Shown: one piece after another, positions 6,762 through 15,300 of the stretch
Layout of the letters: the number at the start of each line of letters is the position of its first letter
Numbering within the stretch: position 1 is the stretch's first letter
Source of the DNA: Coemansia sp. RSA 1804
Lineage: Eukaryota > Kickxellomycota > Kickxellomycetes > Kickxellales > Kickxellaceae
Length of the DNA: 19,558 bases
NCBI GenBank assembly: GCA_027578815.1
Contig: JANBTH010000357.1
Span: forward strand, 1 to 19,558
Reading direction: 5' to 3'
Translations under genes and position numbers: made by a program
The notes under the pieces: model-generated
The model's database searches: none
Told to the model about the DNA's origin: nothing
What the model saw: the letters and a program-made list of their open reading frames with translations, nothing else

Positions 6762-7634
6762 TCAAGACTTTTGAAGCAACGTGACTGGGAATCCAACACT
6801 TGTCAGTATACTAAGTACCCCTACGTTCTCTATCAACGCCATCTCCTCGTTGGACTTGCATAGAAATAGCCCAGAGTATCCAAGCGAGTTTACGCCTATT
6901 CCATGCCATCTGCTGTGGTGTCTAGGGAACAATACAAGCGTGTTCGCAACCAAGATCATGTTGTAGGATGCATTCTGGCCATATCGGTCGGTCAGTGCCT
7001 TGAGTGCTGAACAGTACGCTGCCAAAAGAGTGGATGGTGTAGGTGGACCAGTGCCTAGCCAGACACCAAAGTTTGCGAATGGCAGGCTTTTTGCTGTGTG
7101 CATGGTCCCTGGCAAGGGATTGTCGTCAAGCCAGCGGCCGAGTAAAGGTGGAAGGTCAAGATACTCTGGCATTGGCAGCAGCTGCAAGTGCTTGTGCGGC
7201 TGGCTTGCTCCTGACTCCTCTCCAGAATTGTAAAACACAATGTGCTGGCGTGACATATTGTTGGTGGTATCCAGAACTGCAGAAAAGTCCTTCTCCGTCA
7301 GAGGCTCGCCTTGCTGCTCATAGCTCGCAGTGGTAATCAGCAGATGATACGGCACCACACAGTACTTGTTTAGAAGCAGGTTGTGCGATGAGCCAAGGCT
7401 TTTGACAAACAGTCTTGTGTCAAAAGGCAGAAACGGGTTGACAAAGCCTTTTGATTCTAAGGTTTCTTTTGGCTTGTTGTTTGGCTTATTCGCAAGTGCA
7501 GGTACATATCGTACTTCGAATTGCACGCCATCTTCCTTTTTGAAATGAACCACCGATTCTGAAAATAATAGCGCGCCTTGAGCGACTGCGCTTGCGTAGC
7601 GTTCACGAACAAGACTATCCAGCGCTTTGGCCAT
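6762..7634 (-). CDS. APA2: ATP adenylyltransferase / Ap4A phosphorylase (Apa1/Apa2 family)
   Basis: Cytosolic enzyme that phosphorolyses diadenosine tetraphosphate to ATP and ADP, clearing Ap4A and related dinucleotides. The 290-residue product starts at ATG 7634; the frame is open 18 codons further upstream but has no ATG there. The core reads HNLLLNKYCVVPYHLLITT (84-102), with the NSGEESGASQPHKHLQ active-site segment at 137-151. That contains H147-K-H149-L-Q151, the HxHxQ version of the HIT triad used by this family, where His149 would be the nucleotidylated residue (by family analogy). A SYNMILV segment (223-229) and a HG.G...LGYSG region complete the C-terminal domain. Yeast Apa1 is 321 residues, so this is slightly short but looks whole. 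It is tandem with the oxidoreductase upstream (560-base gap), which gives no pathway link. Which paralogue (APA1 or APA2) it corresponds to cannot be decided. Confidence 0.9.
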   Translation of the reverse strand: MAKALDSLVRERYASAVAQGALLFSESVVHFKKEDGVQFEVRYVPALANKPNNKPKETLESKGFVNPFLPFDTRLFVKSLGSSHNLLLNKYCVVPYHLLITTASYEQQGEPLTEKDFSAVLDTTNNMSRQHIVFYNSGEESGASQPHKHLQLLPMPEYLDLPPLLGRWLDDNPLPGTMHTAKSLPFANFGVWLGTGPPTPSTLLAAYCSALKALTDRYGQNASYNMILVANTLVLFPRHHSRWHGIGVNSLGYSGLFLCKSNEEMALIENVGVLSILTSVGFPVTLLQKS

Positions 7635-8194
7635 GAGAATGATTAAATATATCTTTACACACAAAAGATAATAAAGGGAAAGATACAAATAAGAAAAGAA
7701 CGGATGGTGTCGATATAGGGTGATGATGATAATGAAACTGATTTATTTGCCGACCCCACTATGGGTTATCAGCCAGCAGACTCTCTTAAGGAGCTCAGTT
7801 GAACAGAACTGCAGCCGCACGATGCCAGCACTAGTGGATATTAGCATTGGATATCTGCGGCAATAAACCACAGCATAGCCGCGATTCCTGTCCTTTGCTC
7901 AGAAAAGTAGAAAATATAATAAAACTTCCTAAAAAAACCCCAAGCAATTGGAGGCAGTCAGAGCTGTTTAATGACTCTGAATTCTCTGGCCAGCTTTACG
8001 CTTTGGTCGTATGGGCATAACTCATAGAGTCTTCCTCTCACAGCCTAGATATGGATGGAACTAGGGTTGCCTCATTATCTAACATCGCTGCGCATGCAGG
8101 AGCCCCGATCTCTTTTTCTGATCCAGTTGGAGGTCATTGCACTCCCTCCATCGGCTGTGGCTAAACTCGACTTTTTTCTTCTAAAAACTGAACA
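7635..8194. other. Intergenic: promoter of Ap4A phosphorylase and 3' end of dehydrogenase
   Basis: 560 bases between two tandem minus-strand genes. The part next to 7634 is AT-rich, with TATA-like words (minus strand GATATATTTAA just upstream of the ATG). A minus-strand AATAAA lies near 7743-7748, far from the dehydrogenase stop. I checked for box C/D and tRNA-like patterns: TGATGA words near 7720 have no correctly spaced partner, so I call no RNA gene. Confidence 0.55.
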
Positions 8195-9259
8195 TTAGAA
8201 TGAAAGTGAACGACGCTCCTTACTGCTCTGTATCGCAAGCTCAATGATTCTGATGACATTTGCGGCCTGCTGAGCTGTGACCATCAGGTCAGCATCTCCA
8301 ACAACAGCAGCTGCTACATTGTCATAGTATGCCTGGTAGTTTCCGTCAACAGTGGTGACAACACCTTTAACGTGAATTCCTGAAGATACCTCTGAATCTA
8401 GTGTGCCAAAGTTGCCAGGTGCATCTTTCCCGTAGGCAGGGCTTTTAGGTGAAATACCCTGCTTGAGCTGCTGCTCCTGCACATCCAGGCCATATTTTGT
8501 GAATGACCCGTTTGTTCCAAACACAGTAAACCGAGGTGGTTTGTCACGAACAAGCATGCCTGCACGGCACACAGCCTTAAAGTTCTTTGATGGATAGTCA
8601 AGGATCACCAGGAAAGAATCATCTGGGCCGCCTTTTATCTCGCGTTCGTTGCATAAAGTCGCTGTTACATACTCGGGGGTACCGTAGAGAACAACTATCT
8701 GGTCAAAAAGGTGTGCTCCCAGATCATATAGCACCCCACTTCCAGGAAAACCGCCAGCCTCACGCCAAGCATTTTCCTTTTTAAAGGTACGGTACCTATC
8801 AAAGCGGCTTTCAAGCTCAACAACACGCCCAAGAACATTGCTTGACAAAAGTTGTTTGATAGTTAAAAAGTCGCCATCCCACCTTCTGTTCTGAAAAACA
8901 CTTAGCACCCTCCTTGACTCCTTGGCAAGCAGATCCAACTCGCGCGCTTCCTTTTCAGTGACTGTAAAGGGCTTCTCAACAACACAGTGTTTTCCTGCTG
9001 TGAGTATCTTTCGGACATAAGCAACGTGTGTATCGTTTGGAGTTGTAACAATGACTAGGTCAAGCTCAGCAATATCCAGCAATGAATCAATGTCTCTGAC
9101 TATGTGCACTTGTGGATAAAAAGACTTGCTGTTTTCAGAGTGACGTTCTACAACAGCACAAAGCTCATATTTTTCGCTAGCAGCGATTAATGGGCAGTGA
9201 AAAACCTGAGCAGACATGCCAAAGCCAACAACACCAACTTTGATACGTTTTTGTGGCAT
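8195..9259 (-). CDS. Gfo/Idh/MocA-family NAD(P)-dependent oxidoreductase
   Basis: 354 residues from ATG 9259, the usual length for the family. It oxidises or reduces sugars, inositols or related polyols using NAD(P). The Rossmann N-terminus has VGVVGFGMSAQVFHCPLI with the GxGxxA loop (G12, G14, A17). The second domain begins after the EKP motif (E95-K96-P97; Lys96 is the conserved catalytic lysine). The later element DLGAHLFDQ (179-187) supplies the conserved Asp and His of the active site. The GFGxxxxxFHxPLI start resembles bacterial YdgJ/IolW (NADP-dependent scyllo-inositol dehydrogenase) and fungal homologues, but substrate cannot be read from sequence. There is no targeting peptide, so it is probably cytosolic. 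It is divergent from the NmrA-like gene and shares its 404-base promoter region; a TATTTATA element lies about 38 bases upstream of the ATG. Confidence 0.92.
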   Translation of the reverse strand: MPQKRIKVGVVGFGMSAQVFHCPLIAASEKYELCAVVERHSENSKSFYPQVHIVRDIDSLLDIAELDLVIVTTPNDTHVAYVRKILTAGKHCVVEKPFTVTEKEARELDLLAKESRRVLSVFQNRRWDGDFLTIKQLLSSNVLGRVVELESRFDRYRTFKKENAWREAGGFPGSGVLYDLGAHLFDQIVVLYGTPEYVTATLCNEREIKGGPDDSFLVILDYPSKNFKAVCRAGMLVRDKPPRFTVFGTNGSFTKYGLDVQEQQLKQGISPKSPAYGKDAPGNFGTLDSEVSSGIHVKGVVTTVDGNYQAYYDNVAAAVVGDADLMVTAQQAANVIRIIELAIQSSKERRSLSF

Positions 9260-9272
9260 CTTGTGAAAACAA

Positions 9273-9418
9273 AGATAAAAGTGGATAAAAATATATTATA
9301 AATAGCTCTCAATCAAAAGAGTAAGAAAAGAACAGCAAGAGGTCTAGAGAGAAGATAAGAGAGGAAGGAGATAAAACGGTTTTTGTGTTTCACATAACAC
9401 ACACACACAGGTGGATAA
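9273..9418. promoter_or_regulatory. Cluster of five GATAA motifs in a divergent promoter
   Basis: AGATAA at 9273-9278, 9353-9358 and 9369-9374, and GGATAA at 9283-9288 and 9413-9418, all on the plus strand within 146 bases. The three AGATAA copies fit the fungal GATA-factor consensus HGATAR. The group lies between the oxidoreductase and the NmrA-like gene and could serve either. A short AC run sits at 9397-9409. Confidence 0.4.
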
Positions 9419-9517
9419 GGGGAAGGCAAAAATAGGTGTTGATATCAACGAGAGACCAAATCACTAGCAGTTGCTACTAATATATGAGGCATAACATCCT
9501 TTCAATGAAAATTCCAG

Positions 9518-9525
9518 TATAAATA
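9518..9525 (+). promoter_or_regulatory. TATA box of the NmrA-like gene
   Basis: TATAAATA 146 bases upstream of ATG 9664. The spacing is close to that of the TATA box of the small secreted peptide gene (140 bases). Confidence 0.5.
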
Positions 9526-9663
9526 GCGAGTGGGATGTAGACGATATTTAAAGAAACCTTAGCACACATTTGCCATTTACTCAAAGCATACAAGGATATC
9601 ATCTTTAACTTCAAACCAAACGGTTTTAAACTTTTGTTTTTGCACATTTCTATCTTACAAACG

Positions 9664-10602
9664 ATGGCCACCTTCTCTTCTCTTATCAGCAGCTCTTCCC
9701 GCAAGTCAATCCTTGTTACAGGATGTGACTTTTTTTCAGGGTATATGATTGCTCATACCATGCTAAAGATGAAGGGCGGCCCTTTCCATAAGGTGGTTGC
9801 TGGCTTCTACAAGGAGAACAATCTTGTCCATTTGCTCAAGCAGCAGGGTGCGGATGTTGCTTGCTTGTCGATTGATGATTGCAGTGGCATCGTAAGCGAG
9901 TACAAAAAGGTCGACGTTGTTGTCATTGTGCCGCCTATCAGCGATGACAAGTGGTGCACTGGTGATCCTTGCGTGTATATCCATGCTGCGGAGATGGCCA
10001 AGGTCAAAGGCTTGGTGTTGTGCTCCAAGATCAACATCAAGGAGCTTGGCAATATGGCCAGCGTTAAGCCGCTGTGTAAGATGGAGGATGCATTTGAGAA
10101 GGCCAAGAGCAAGATTGAGGTGGCATCGCTTGTGCGTTGCTCAGTCCATATCGACATCATTTGGCTCTTCCGTCGCCAGATTGCAGTTGATAGCCAGATC
10201 AGTCTTTCTGCAGATAAAAACGCAAGATTTGTGCCGCTTGTTGAAGCCGATGGTGCACTTGGACTGTGCAACATGCTTGTTGATCCAAAGTTCCCCCCAG
10301 GCACTTATGAGCTGACCGGACCAGAGGCTGTGGATTTCAACGGGGTTGCTCATAGCATGTCCAGAGCTATTGACACGGATGTCAGCTACAACCAGATTGA
10401 TCGCAATGCGGTTGTGGAGTACCTCAAGACAAAGAGCCATGTTCCACATAATGCGGCAGAGTTTATTGGCGATATGCTTGATGCAGTGTCAAATGGTCTG
10501 TTTGACAAGAAGACTGACGATCTTTGCAAGCTAATCGGCAAGGCCCCAATGTCAGTCAAGGACTACATGCACAAGAACGCTGATGAATTCAAGCCCGAAT
10601 AG
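9664..10602 (+). CDS. NmrA-like NAD(P)-binding Rossmann protein (atypical SDR)
   Basis: 312 residues from ATG 9664; the ten open codons upstream have no ATG. The fold is an extended or atypical short-chain dehydrogenase of the NmrA type, which binds NAD(P) and acts either as a redox sensor or as a reductase. The N-terminal strand and turn are SILVTGCDFFSGYM (residues 15-28), with glycines G20 and G26 in place of the standard GATGxxG. A second strand (VDVVVIVPP, 83-91) and the AEMAKVKGLVLCS helix-strand (109-121) follow the family order. Later segments include YELTGPEAVDF and the closing ISV-type region SVKDYMHKNADEF. No YxxxK catalytic pair is obvious, typical of NmrA regulators. A cytosolic location is inferred. 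It is divergent from the Gfo/Idh/MocA gene, another NAD(P)-binding protein, with a GATAA cluster between them. Poly(A) signals follow at 10702 and 10763. Confidence 0.85.
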   Translation: MATFSSLISSSSRKSILVTGCDFFSGYMIAHTMLKMKGGPFHKVVAGFYKENNLVHLLKQQGADVACLSIDDCSGIVSEYKKVDVVVIVPPISDDKWCTGDPCVYIHAAEMAKVKGLVLCSKINIKELGNMASVKPLCKMEDAFEKAKSKIEVASLVRCSVHIDIIWLFRRQIAVDSQISLSADKNARFVPLVEADGALGLCNMLVDPKFPPGTYELTGPEAVDFNGVAHSMSRAIDTDVSYNQIDRNAVVEYLKTKSHVPHNAAEFIGDMLDAVSNGLFDKKTDDLCKLIGKAPMSVKDYMHKNADEFKPE

Positions 10603-11127
10603 ACTGCTGCGTAGCAACAGTGCTATTTGGTGTCGATACTGACGCCTTGGCTATGCTTTCATTTCTTGCCTGTTGCCAAATTATGAATTTTAGGACTACA
10701 TAATAAAATTCGCTGATACGGGGGGTTGTTGTTAAGAAAACGAGGGATTATGATCTGATATTAATAAAAGCTGACGTCATAAATCCGACAGATGCCATAT
10801 TGCCTGGAGAGACAACTGTCTACAAAAAAAAAGCGAAAAGATGACACACGAATATAGAGTACGCAAAAAGTGCTTGCTGGCCATATAAGCAGGTTGGACG
10901 TTTGTCTGCATCAGAGGACATCCAAATGATATTCTTTGTGCAATAGATTTCACAAAACAAACAACGGTGTTTTCATTAACCAAAAGGGAGAGGGCAGATG
11001 AAGATAGAAAGGGGGGAAAAGACAAGGCTTAATGCCGATTCTCTTTTCTTCTTCCCCCCTCCCTTGGCTAACCTTTATTTGGCTAATCAATTTCAATTTA
11101 TTGCTCCATCTTTGCTCTTTCTCGTCA
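10603..11127. other. Intergenic: 3' end of NmrA-like gene and promoter of coiled-coil gene
   Basis: 525 bases. AATAAA occurs at 10702-10707 and 10763-10768. A TATATAA-type word (CATATAAGC, near 10882) and a pyrimidine-rich tract (about 11038-11066) precede ATG 11128. No RNA gene or further coding sequence is seen. Confidence 0.6.
10702..10707 (+). terminator. Poly(A) signal of the NmrA-like gene
   Basis: AATAAA 100 bases after the stop at 10602; a second copy is at 10763-10768. Confidence 0.5.
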
Positions 11128-12306
11128 ATGAGCTCTACAAACGATCCGCAAGAAGCGGTACCTGGAACAGAGTCGTATCGCAAGGAGGACACGCCAAGGC
11201 CAGGCCAAGATGCAGCACACCGGGTACGCGAGTCGCGGTTTTCGAGCACAGCATTCCCAAGGGTTCCAGACAAAGCGGATGACGATAATAACAACGACAG
11301 TACCGCTGCAACTGGCACACGCAAAGCTGGGAATCCTGACATCGCTTTGTACGGCAGCGCGCAAGCAGCAAGCTGTGGCTTGGGAAGAGCGGCAGTTGGC
11401 GCCGGCAGTGATGACGGACGCGCCCGCTCAAGCTCAAAGTCGCGTAACCGACATCCGGTAAGGGCTGCGCCAGCAGCTACGCAGCAGCATGCCACGGGAA
11501 GCAACAGCACCAGCAGCGACACCACAATCTCCGAGCTGCAGCAGCGTCTGGAGATGATGGCACGCGAAAAGGTTTCGCTGGAAAATGCAATTGAGCACGA
11601 GCAGGAGCGCGTATTTAACCAGACGCGGCGGCTGAGCGGAAGCATGAGCCCAATGGCGCAGGTTTCAGCTGGCATCCCGGGCGCGGTAGGCGCTGGCGGC
11701 GCACCAGCTACAGCCGGCGCAGTGTCTCCGCGCTGGGTCAAGTCGCATTCGCGGTCATCATCGATCTCGTCGTTTGGCGGCGCAAGCGTTAGCTCGGTGG
11801 GCATTACCGAAACGCTGAAGGCCGACGTCAACTCGTTGCGGCTTAGGCTCGCTGATGCCGAGCGTGAGCTTGTGTCGTGCTACAACCAGAGCCAGATATA
11901 CAAGAAGGAGCTTGTGTCCCTGAGGCAGCGACTGGGAATGCGCGTTGACGATCTCTATCTGGAAGATCCTGTGCCCAGCACAATCAGATCAGCCATCCTG
12001 GACGGAACCACTCGTCCGCGCAGATCGCAATCTGTGAGCTCTGGCGCCAGCAGCGCTGCTACTACTCCGTCATCCCTGGCTGTCCGGGGCTCTGGCCCTC
12101 ACCACGACTACTTTGTGCTGCCACCGACTGTTTCTGGCTCCGCTACATCCTCAAGGCGGGCTTCGCGAAGACCACGCAGCGTTCTGCTGTCGCCGCGGCG
12201 CTCGCTGGAGGAACACAATATCTCTGTAGGCACTGAGCCACCATCTCTGTTCACCCATAAAACAAACGCCCCGCAGCCCCATCGCACTGCTCGCAATCCC
12301 AAGTAA
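11128..12306 (+). CDS. Ser-rich coiled-coil protein, CCDC6/DUF2046-like
   Basis: 392 residues from ATG 11128, which follows a pyrimidine-rich leader (TCGTCAATG). An in-frame ATG 32 codons upstream would add a hydrophobic stretch encoded by that leader and is less likely. Residues 1-130 are disordered. A first coiled coil (133-172) reads ISELQQRLEMMAREKVSLEN and continues AIEHEQERVFNQ. A Ser/Gly/Ala linker with a SPR motif follows, then a second coiled coil (229-270) ending KKELVSLRQRLG. The tail is Ser/Arg-rich with many possible phosphosites (SPRRS, RRSQS). The pattern REK.xLEN.xEQEQE, then SPR, then a second helix matches the last coiled-coil block of animal CCDC6, which is longer with several such blocks. 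This is a pattern match from memory. No function is established here. Its stop is 85 bases from that of MED16 on the other strand. Confidence 0.78.
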   Translation: MSSTNDPQEAVPGTESYRKEDTPRPGQDAAHRVRESRFSSTAFPRVPDKADDDNNNDSTAATGTRKAGNPDIALYGSAQAASCGLGRAAVGAGSDDGRARSSSKSRNRHPVRAAPAATQQHATGSNSTSSDTTISELQQRLEMMAREKVSLENAIEHEQERVFNQTRRLSGSMSPMAQVSAGIPGAVGAGGAPATAGAVSPRWVKSHSRSSSISSFGGASVSSVGITETLKADVNSLRLRLADAERELVSCYNQSQIYKKELVSLRQRLGMRVDDLYLEDPVPSTIRSAILDGTTRPRRSQSVSSGASSAATTPSSLAVRGSGPHHDYFVLPPTVSGSATSSRRASRRPRSVLLSPRRSLEEHNISVGTEPPSLFTHKTNAPQPHRTARNPK

Positions 12307-12343
12307 CCTGTTGTATCTCTTGACTCTACCATACCTTTTCCAC

Positions 12344-12349
12344 TTTATT
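12344..12349 (-). terminator. Poly(A) signal of MED16
   Basis: AATAAA on the minus strand, 42 bases after the MED16 stop (12392) and within the 85-base gap to the opposing gene. Confidence 0.55.
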
Positions 12350-12391
12350 TCACAATCTTTTGTTGGAAAACAGCAATTCCTAATATTATTA

Positions 12392-15300
12392 CTATAACGA
12401 AACCCATGAGCCACCGCATACGCAAAGTATGTCGAACCGGTGCACCCACCCAACACTGCTTGCAGAAAGGTCGTCTGGCCCATTGCCGCGATTGCTCTCT
12501 GTTCCAGAAGAGCCCCTTCGTGTGATATGGCCGCAGCGCAGACACAGCTTGGTTGGTGCATTTGCTGCGAGCATTGTTTTGCGCACAACATCAACGCGAT
12601 CCGCATGGTCGCTCGATGCATGCTTGAGCTGCTGGCGGTACTTGCTTAACAGCGCATCTGAGAACATGTCTTCCTGTGCTCCGCTTCTGCAGTCAGATGG
12701 ACCAATTCCAGCACCATCCGCGCGGAGAGCAGAAGAGGCGGATCCAGCTGTCGACATGGCCAAACCAGGAATGCCCTGTATCGCTGGGCTCTCGATTACA
12801 ATCCCATCGGATCGTGCCCAGTCAATGCAATAGGACATGCTATCCTCATCATCGTTCGGGAACAATAGCGCTGCTGATTCAGACGCAACAACACCGCTTC
12901 TGTCATAGCCGCCCTCTCTGCTTTCAGATTGATCCTGCCTTTGCTGGACATGCTTGCAGTATAGCACCGCCAATGAGTACGCATGCTGCTCCAGCAGCGT
13001 AGGCACATGAAGCTTAGAGTCTCGTGGTGTGCTGATGAACTGCCATCCCGAGCTCAACTCGTCGCTGCTGTCAATGCCAGAGATTGCGCCCGAGTATTGC
13101 GGCACAAAGTGCTGCACATTTCCATGTCGCTTTCTGCTCGCCACCGCCCGACTCATCTCATTCGCCCCGCCAAACGCCGGTGTCCATGAATTGCTGATAG
13201 ATGCTCCCGCATTGCGCGGCGTCACGCATGACGACTGTGTGGTCACGGAATTGGACCTTGTGAATGGCCTTCTGCCAGACCCATTGGTGCTTGGTGCATC
13301 ATCAACACTAAACTCTGAGTAGGCCGTACGCGCATGAACCGAATCGAAAAGCATCGGTATACTGAAAAGATAGTTCATGTGCGTATCCATAAGTGCGGGC
13401 TGTATTGGCGTGCGCGAGTTAAACACATCTGAGAAATCTGGAACCTTGGTTGTAATCTTCACAGGCGCCAAGGCCGCAGCTCTCGCGGCAAAATTAAATA
13501 TTGCATTGCCAGCCATACCCCTTCCTTCCATTGCACGAATAGACGATGCATTGGGTCCTAGCCTAGCCCGACGAGACAATGCCTCAGTCAAATAGGCATC
13601 ATCTGTTGTGTCTGGCATGCCGCCCAAGGACGTGTCGAAAAAGATGAACCCTGGATCGTCGATATCAAACAAAACGTTGTCCTCATCCAAAGCGCGCTCA
13701 AATTCACTCTTTTCTCTCTCCCACTCCTCCAACGCTGCTGCCGGTATGAGTGCGTCTTCGCCGGCCTCTACAAGCTTGAGATCAGCAACAACAGAAGGCA
13801 CTGCCACGCGCCATGGCGTCTCGAAAACGCCGGCCCCATCTACAAGCCCAGGAATGTTCGAACGACACATTACAACGTTCATCCACCGTGTGTCATGCAG
13901 CACAAGCGCGCTTGGCGACGTGGGCTTATCGGAAGCATTGTCGATGCCGTCTGACTCTAAAACAAACCGCGAAAAGCTACGCGCCAGCCGTGGAAGATAC
14001 TTTCTGAATGGTCCCGTAATCGTCGATGCCGTGACCAGCATCGTCTGAGCGCTCAAGCGCGAGCATTCTTCATCTGCCGAATACAGATCGTGCACTTCCA
14101 AGAAAAAATCCTTCAGTCGATGTATACTCACCGGCAGATACTCAAGTGCATGGGCAAGCTGTTGGGCCGTCGAAAACACCATGTCTCTAGACTTTATCAT
14201 ATTCGCATACTCTGGCATGTCTGTAGCAACCGCTGGAAGACTATTCAGCAGTTGAACCCGCTTTAAAAGGTCAAACTCGACATGTGTGACAAATGTCATA
14301 AGGTTGCGAATGGCGTCAAACGTTGGCTGATGAAACAACAGCGAAATGCGGCACGGCAGTCCGCCAGATAGTAGACATGATCCGCTGCTGGTCTTAGGGC
14401 CCTTGCCTTCAAAAGATCGCACATACGAGAGCTCCCGATTTACAAGCGCATCTGTGGACCCGCTCAGCTCGCAAAGAGGCCGCATTGCACCCTCACTGTC
14501 GGGGCAGCGTATGTTAAAGTACAGGTACGTGTCGCGAGCAAGCGCTGCAAACAGATCAATGGACCATAAAACCAGTGCTGTCGCCGAAGGAAACGTCTCA
14601 ACCCATTCGTCAGAGAAACTCATGGCAATATCAAAGAGCGTCTGCTGCTTTGACACCTTTTGAATTATGTGCTTGTGAATAATCGCCACTCTGGCTTCCA
14701 CCACTGCCGCACTATGCAACATAACCCCAAGAGACGTAGCCTGAATATCATGCTGAGCAAGATAATGTATCTGCATGATTGCGCCAAGCAAGCGACGCAT
14801 AAAGGGTGTAGTAGATGCCATAGGATCCAGATCAAGGCTCTTGACTCCTAGCGCGTTTGCCAGCAGCATGCACGCCCGATATAGCGCCTGTGAAAGTGTC
14901 CGCGAAGATGGTATTTGAAACCCTGCTGCTACATTAGTATCGCTGCTGCTGACACCACTACCGACAGTGCCAGCGTTGTCCCGTTTGCCATATTCAGACT
15001 TGTTTGACTCTGCGTTCTCAAGGCCATTCTCTGTCACGTCTACAGAGGTCTGTTTTGTATCTGATATCTCAGCCGGCATAAGTTGATTCTCCTCGTGTGT
15101 AGCCATATTTGCCAGAATAGCCACCAAGTCAGTAGGATCCTCCTTGTTTAGAATGCGCACTGCAAAAAGGTCGCCACAATATGCATGTACAGGTGCATTC
15201 ATAAACTTTCTTGCCAGGCCATTGTTAACATCCGCTTCGCCTTTCTGTTGTTCGTCTGGAATATCACTGAAGAATGGTGTCCAACCAAGTCTAAACCGAG

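Noticed and set aside
7719..7975. TGATGA and CTGA words suggesting a box C/D snoRNA
   Set aside because: Spacing is either far too short or about 250 bases, and no terminal stem was found.
9397..9409. AC dinucleotide run
   Set aside because: Only 13 bases; an ordinary microsatellite of no evident function.
10950..11831. 293-codon frame antisense to the coiled-coil gene
   Set aside because: Long but low-complexity Ala/Ser/Leu/Cys sequence opposite a gene with matching family features; its beginning lies inside that gene.
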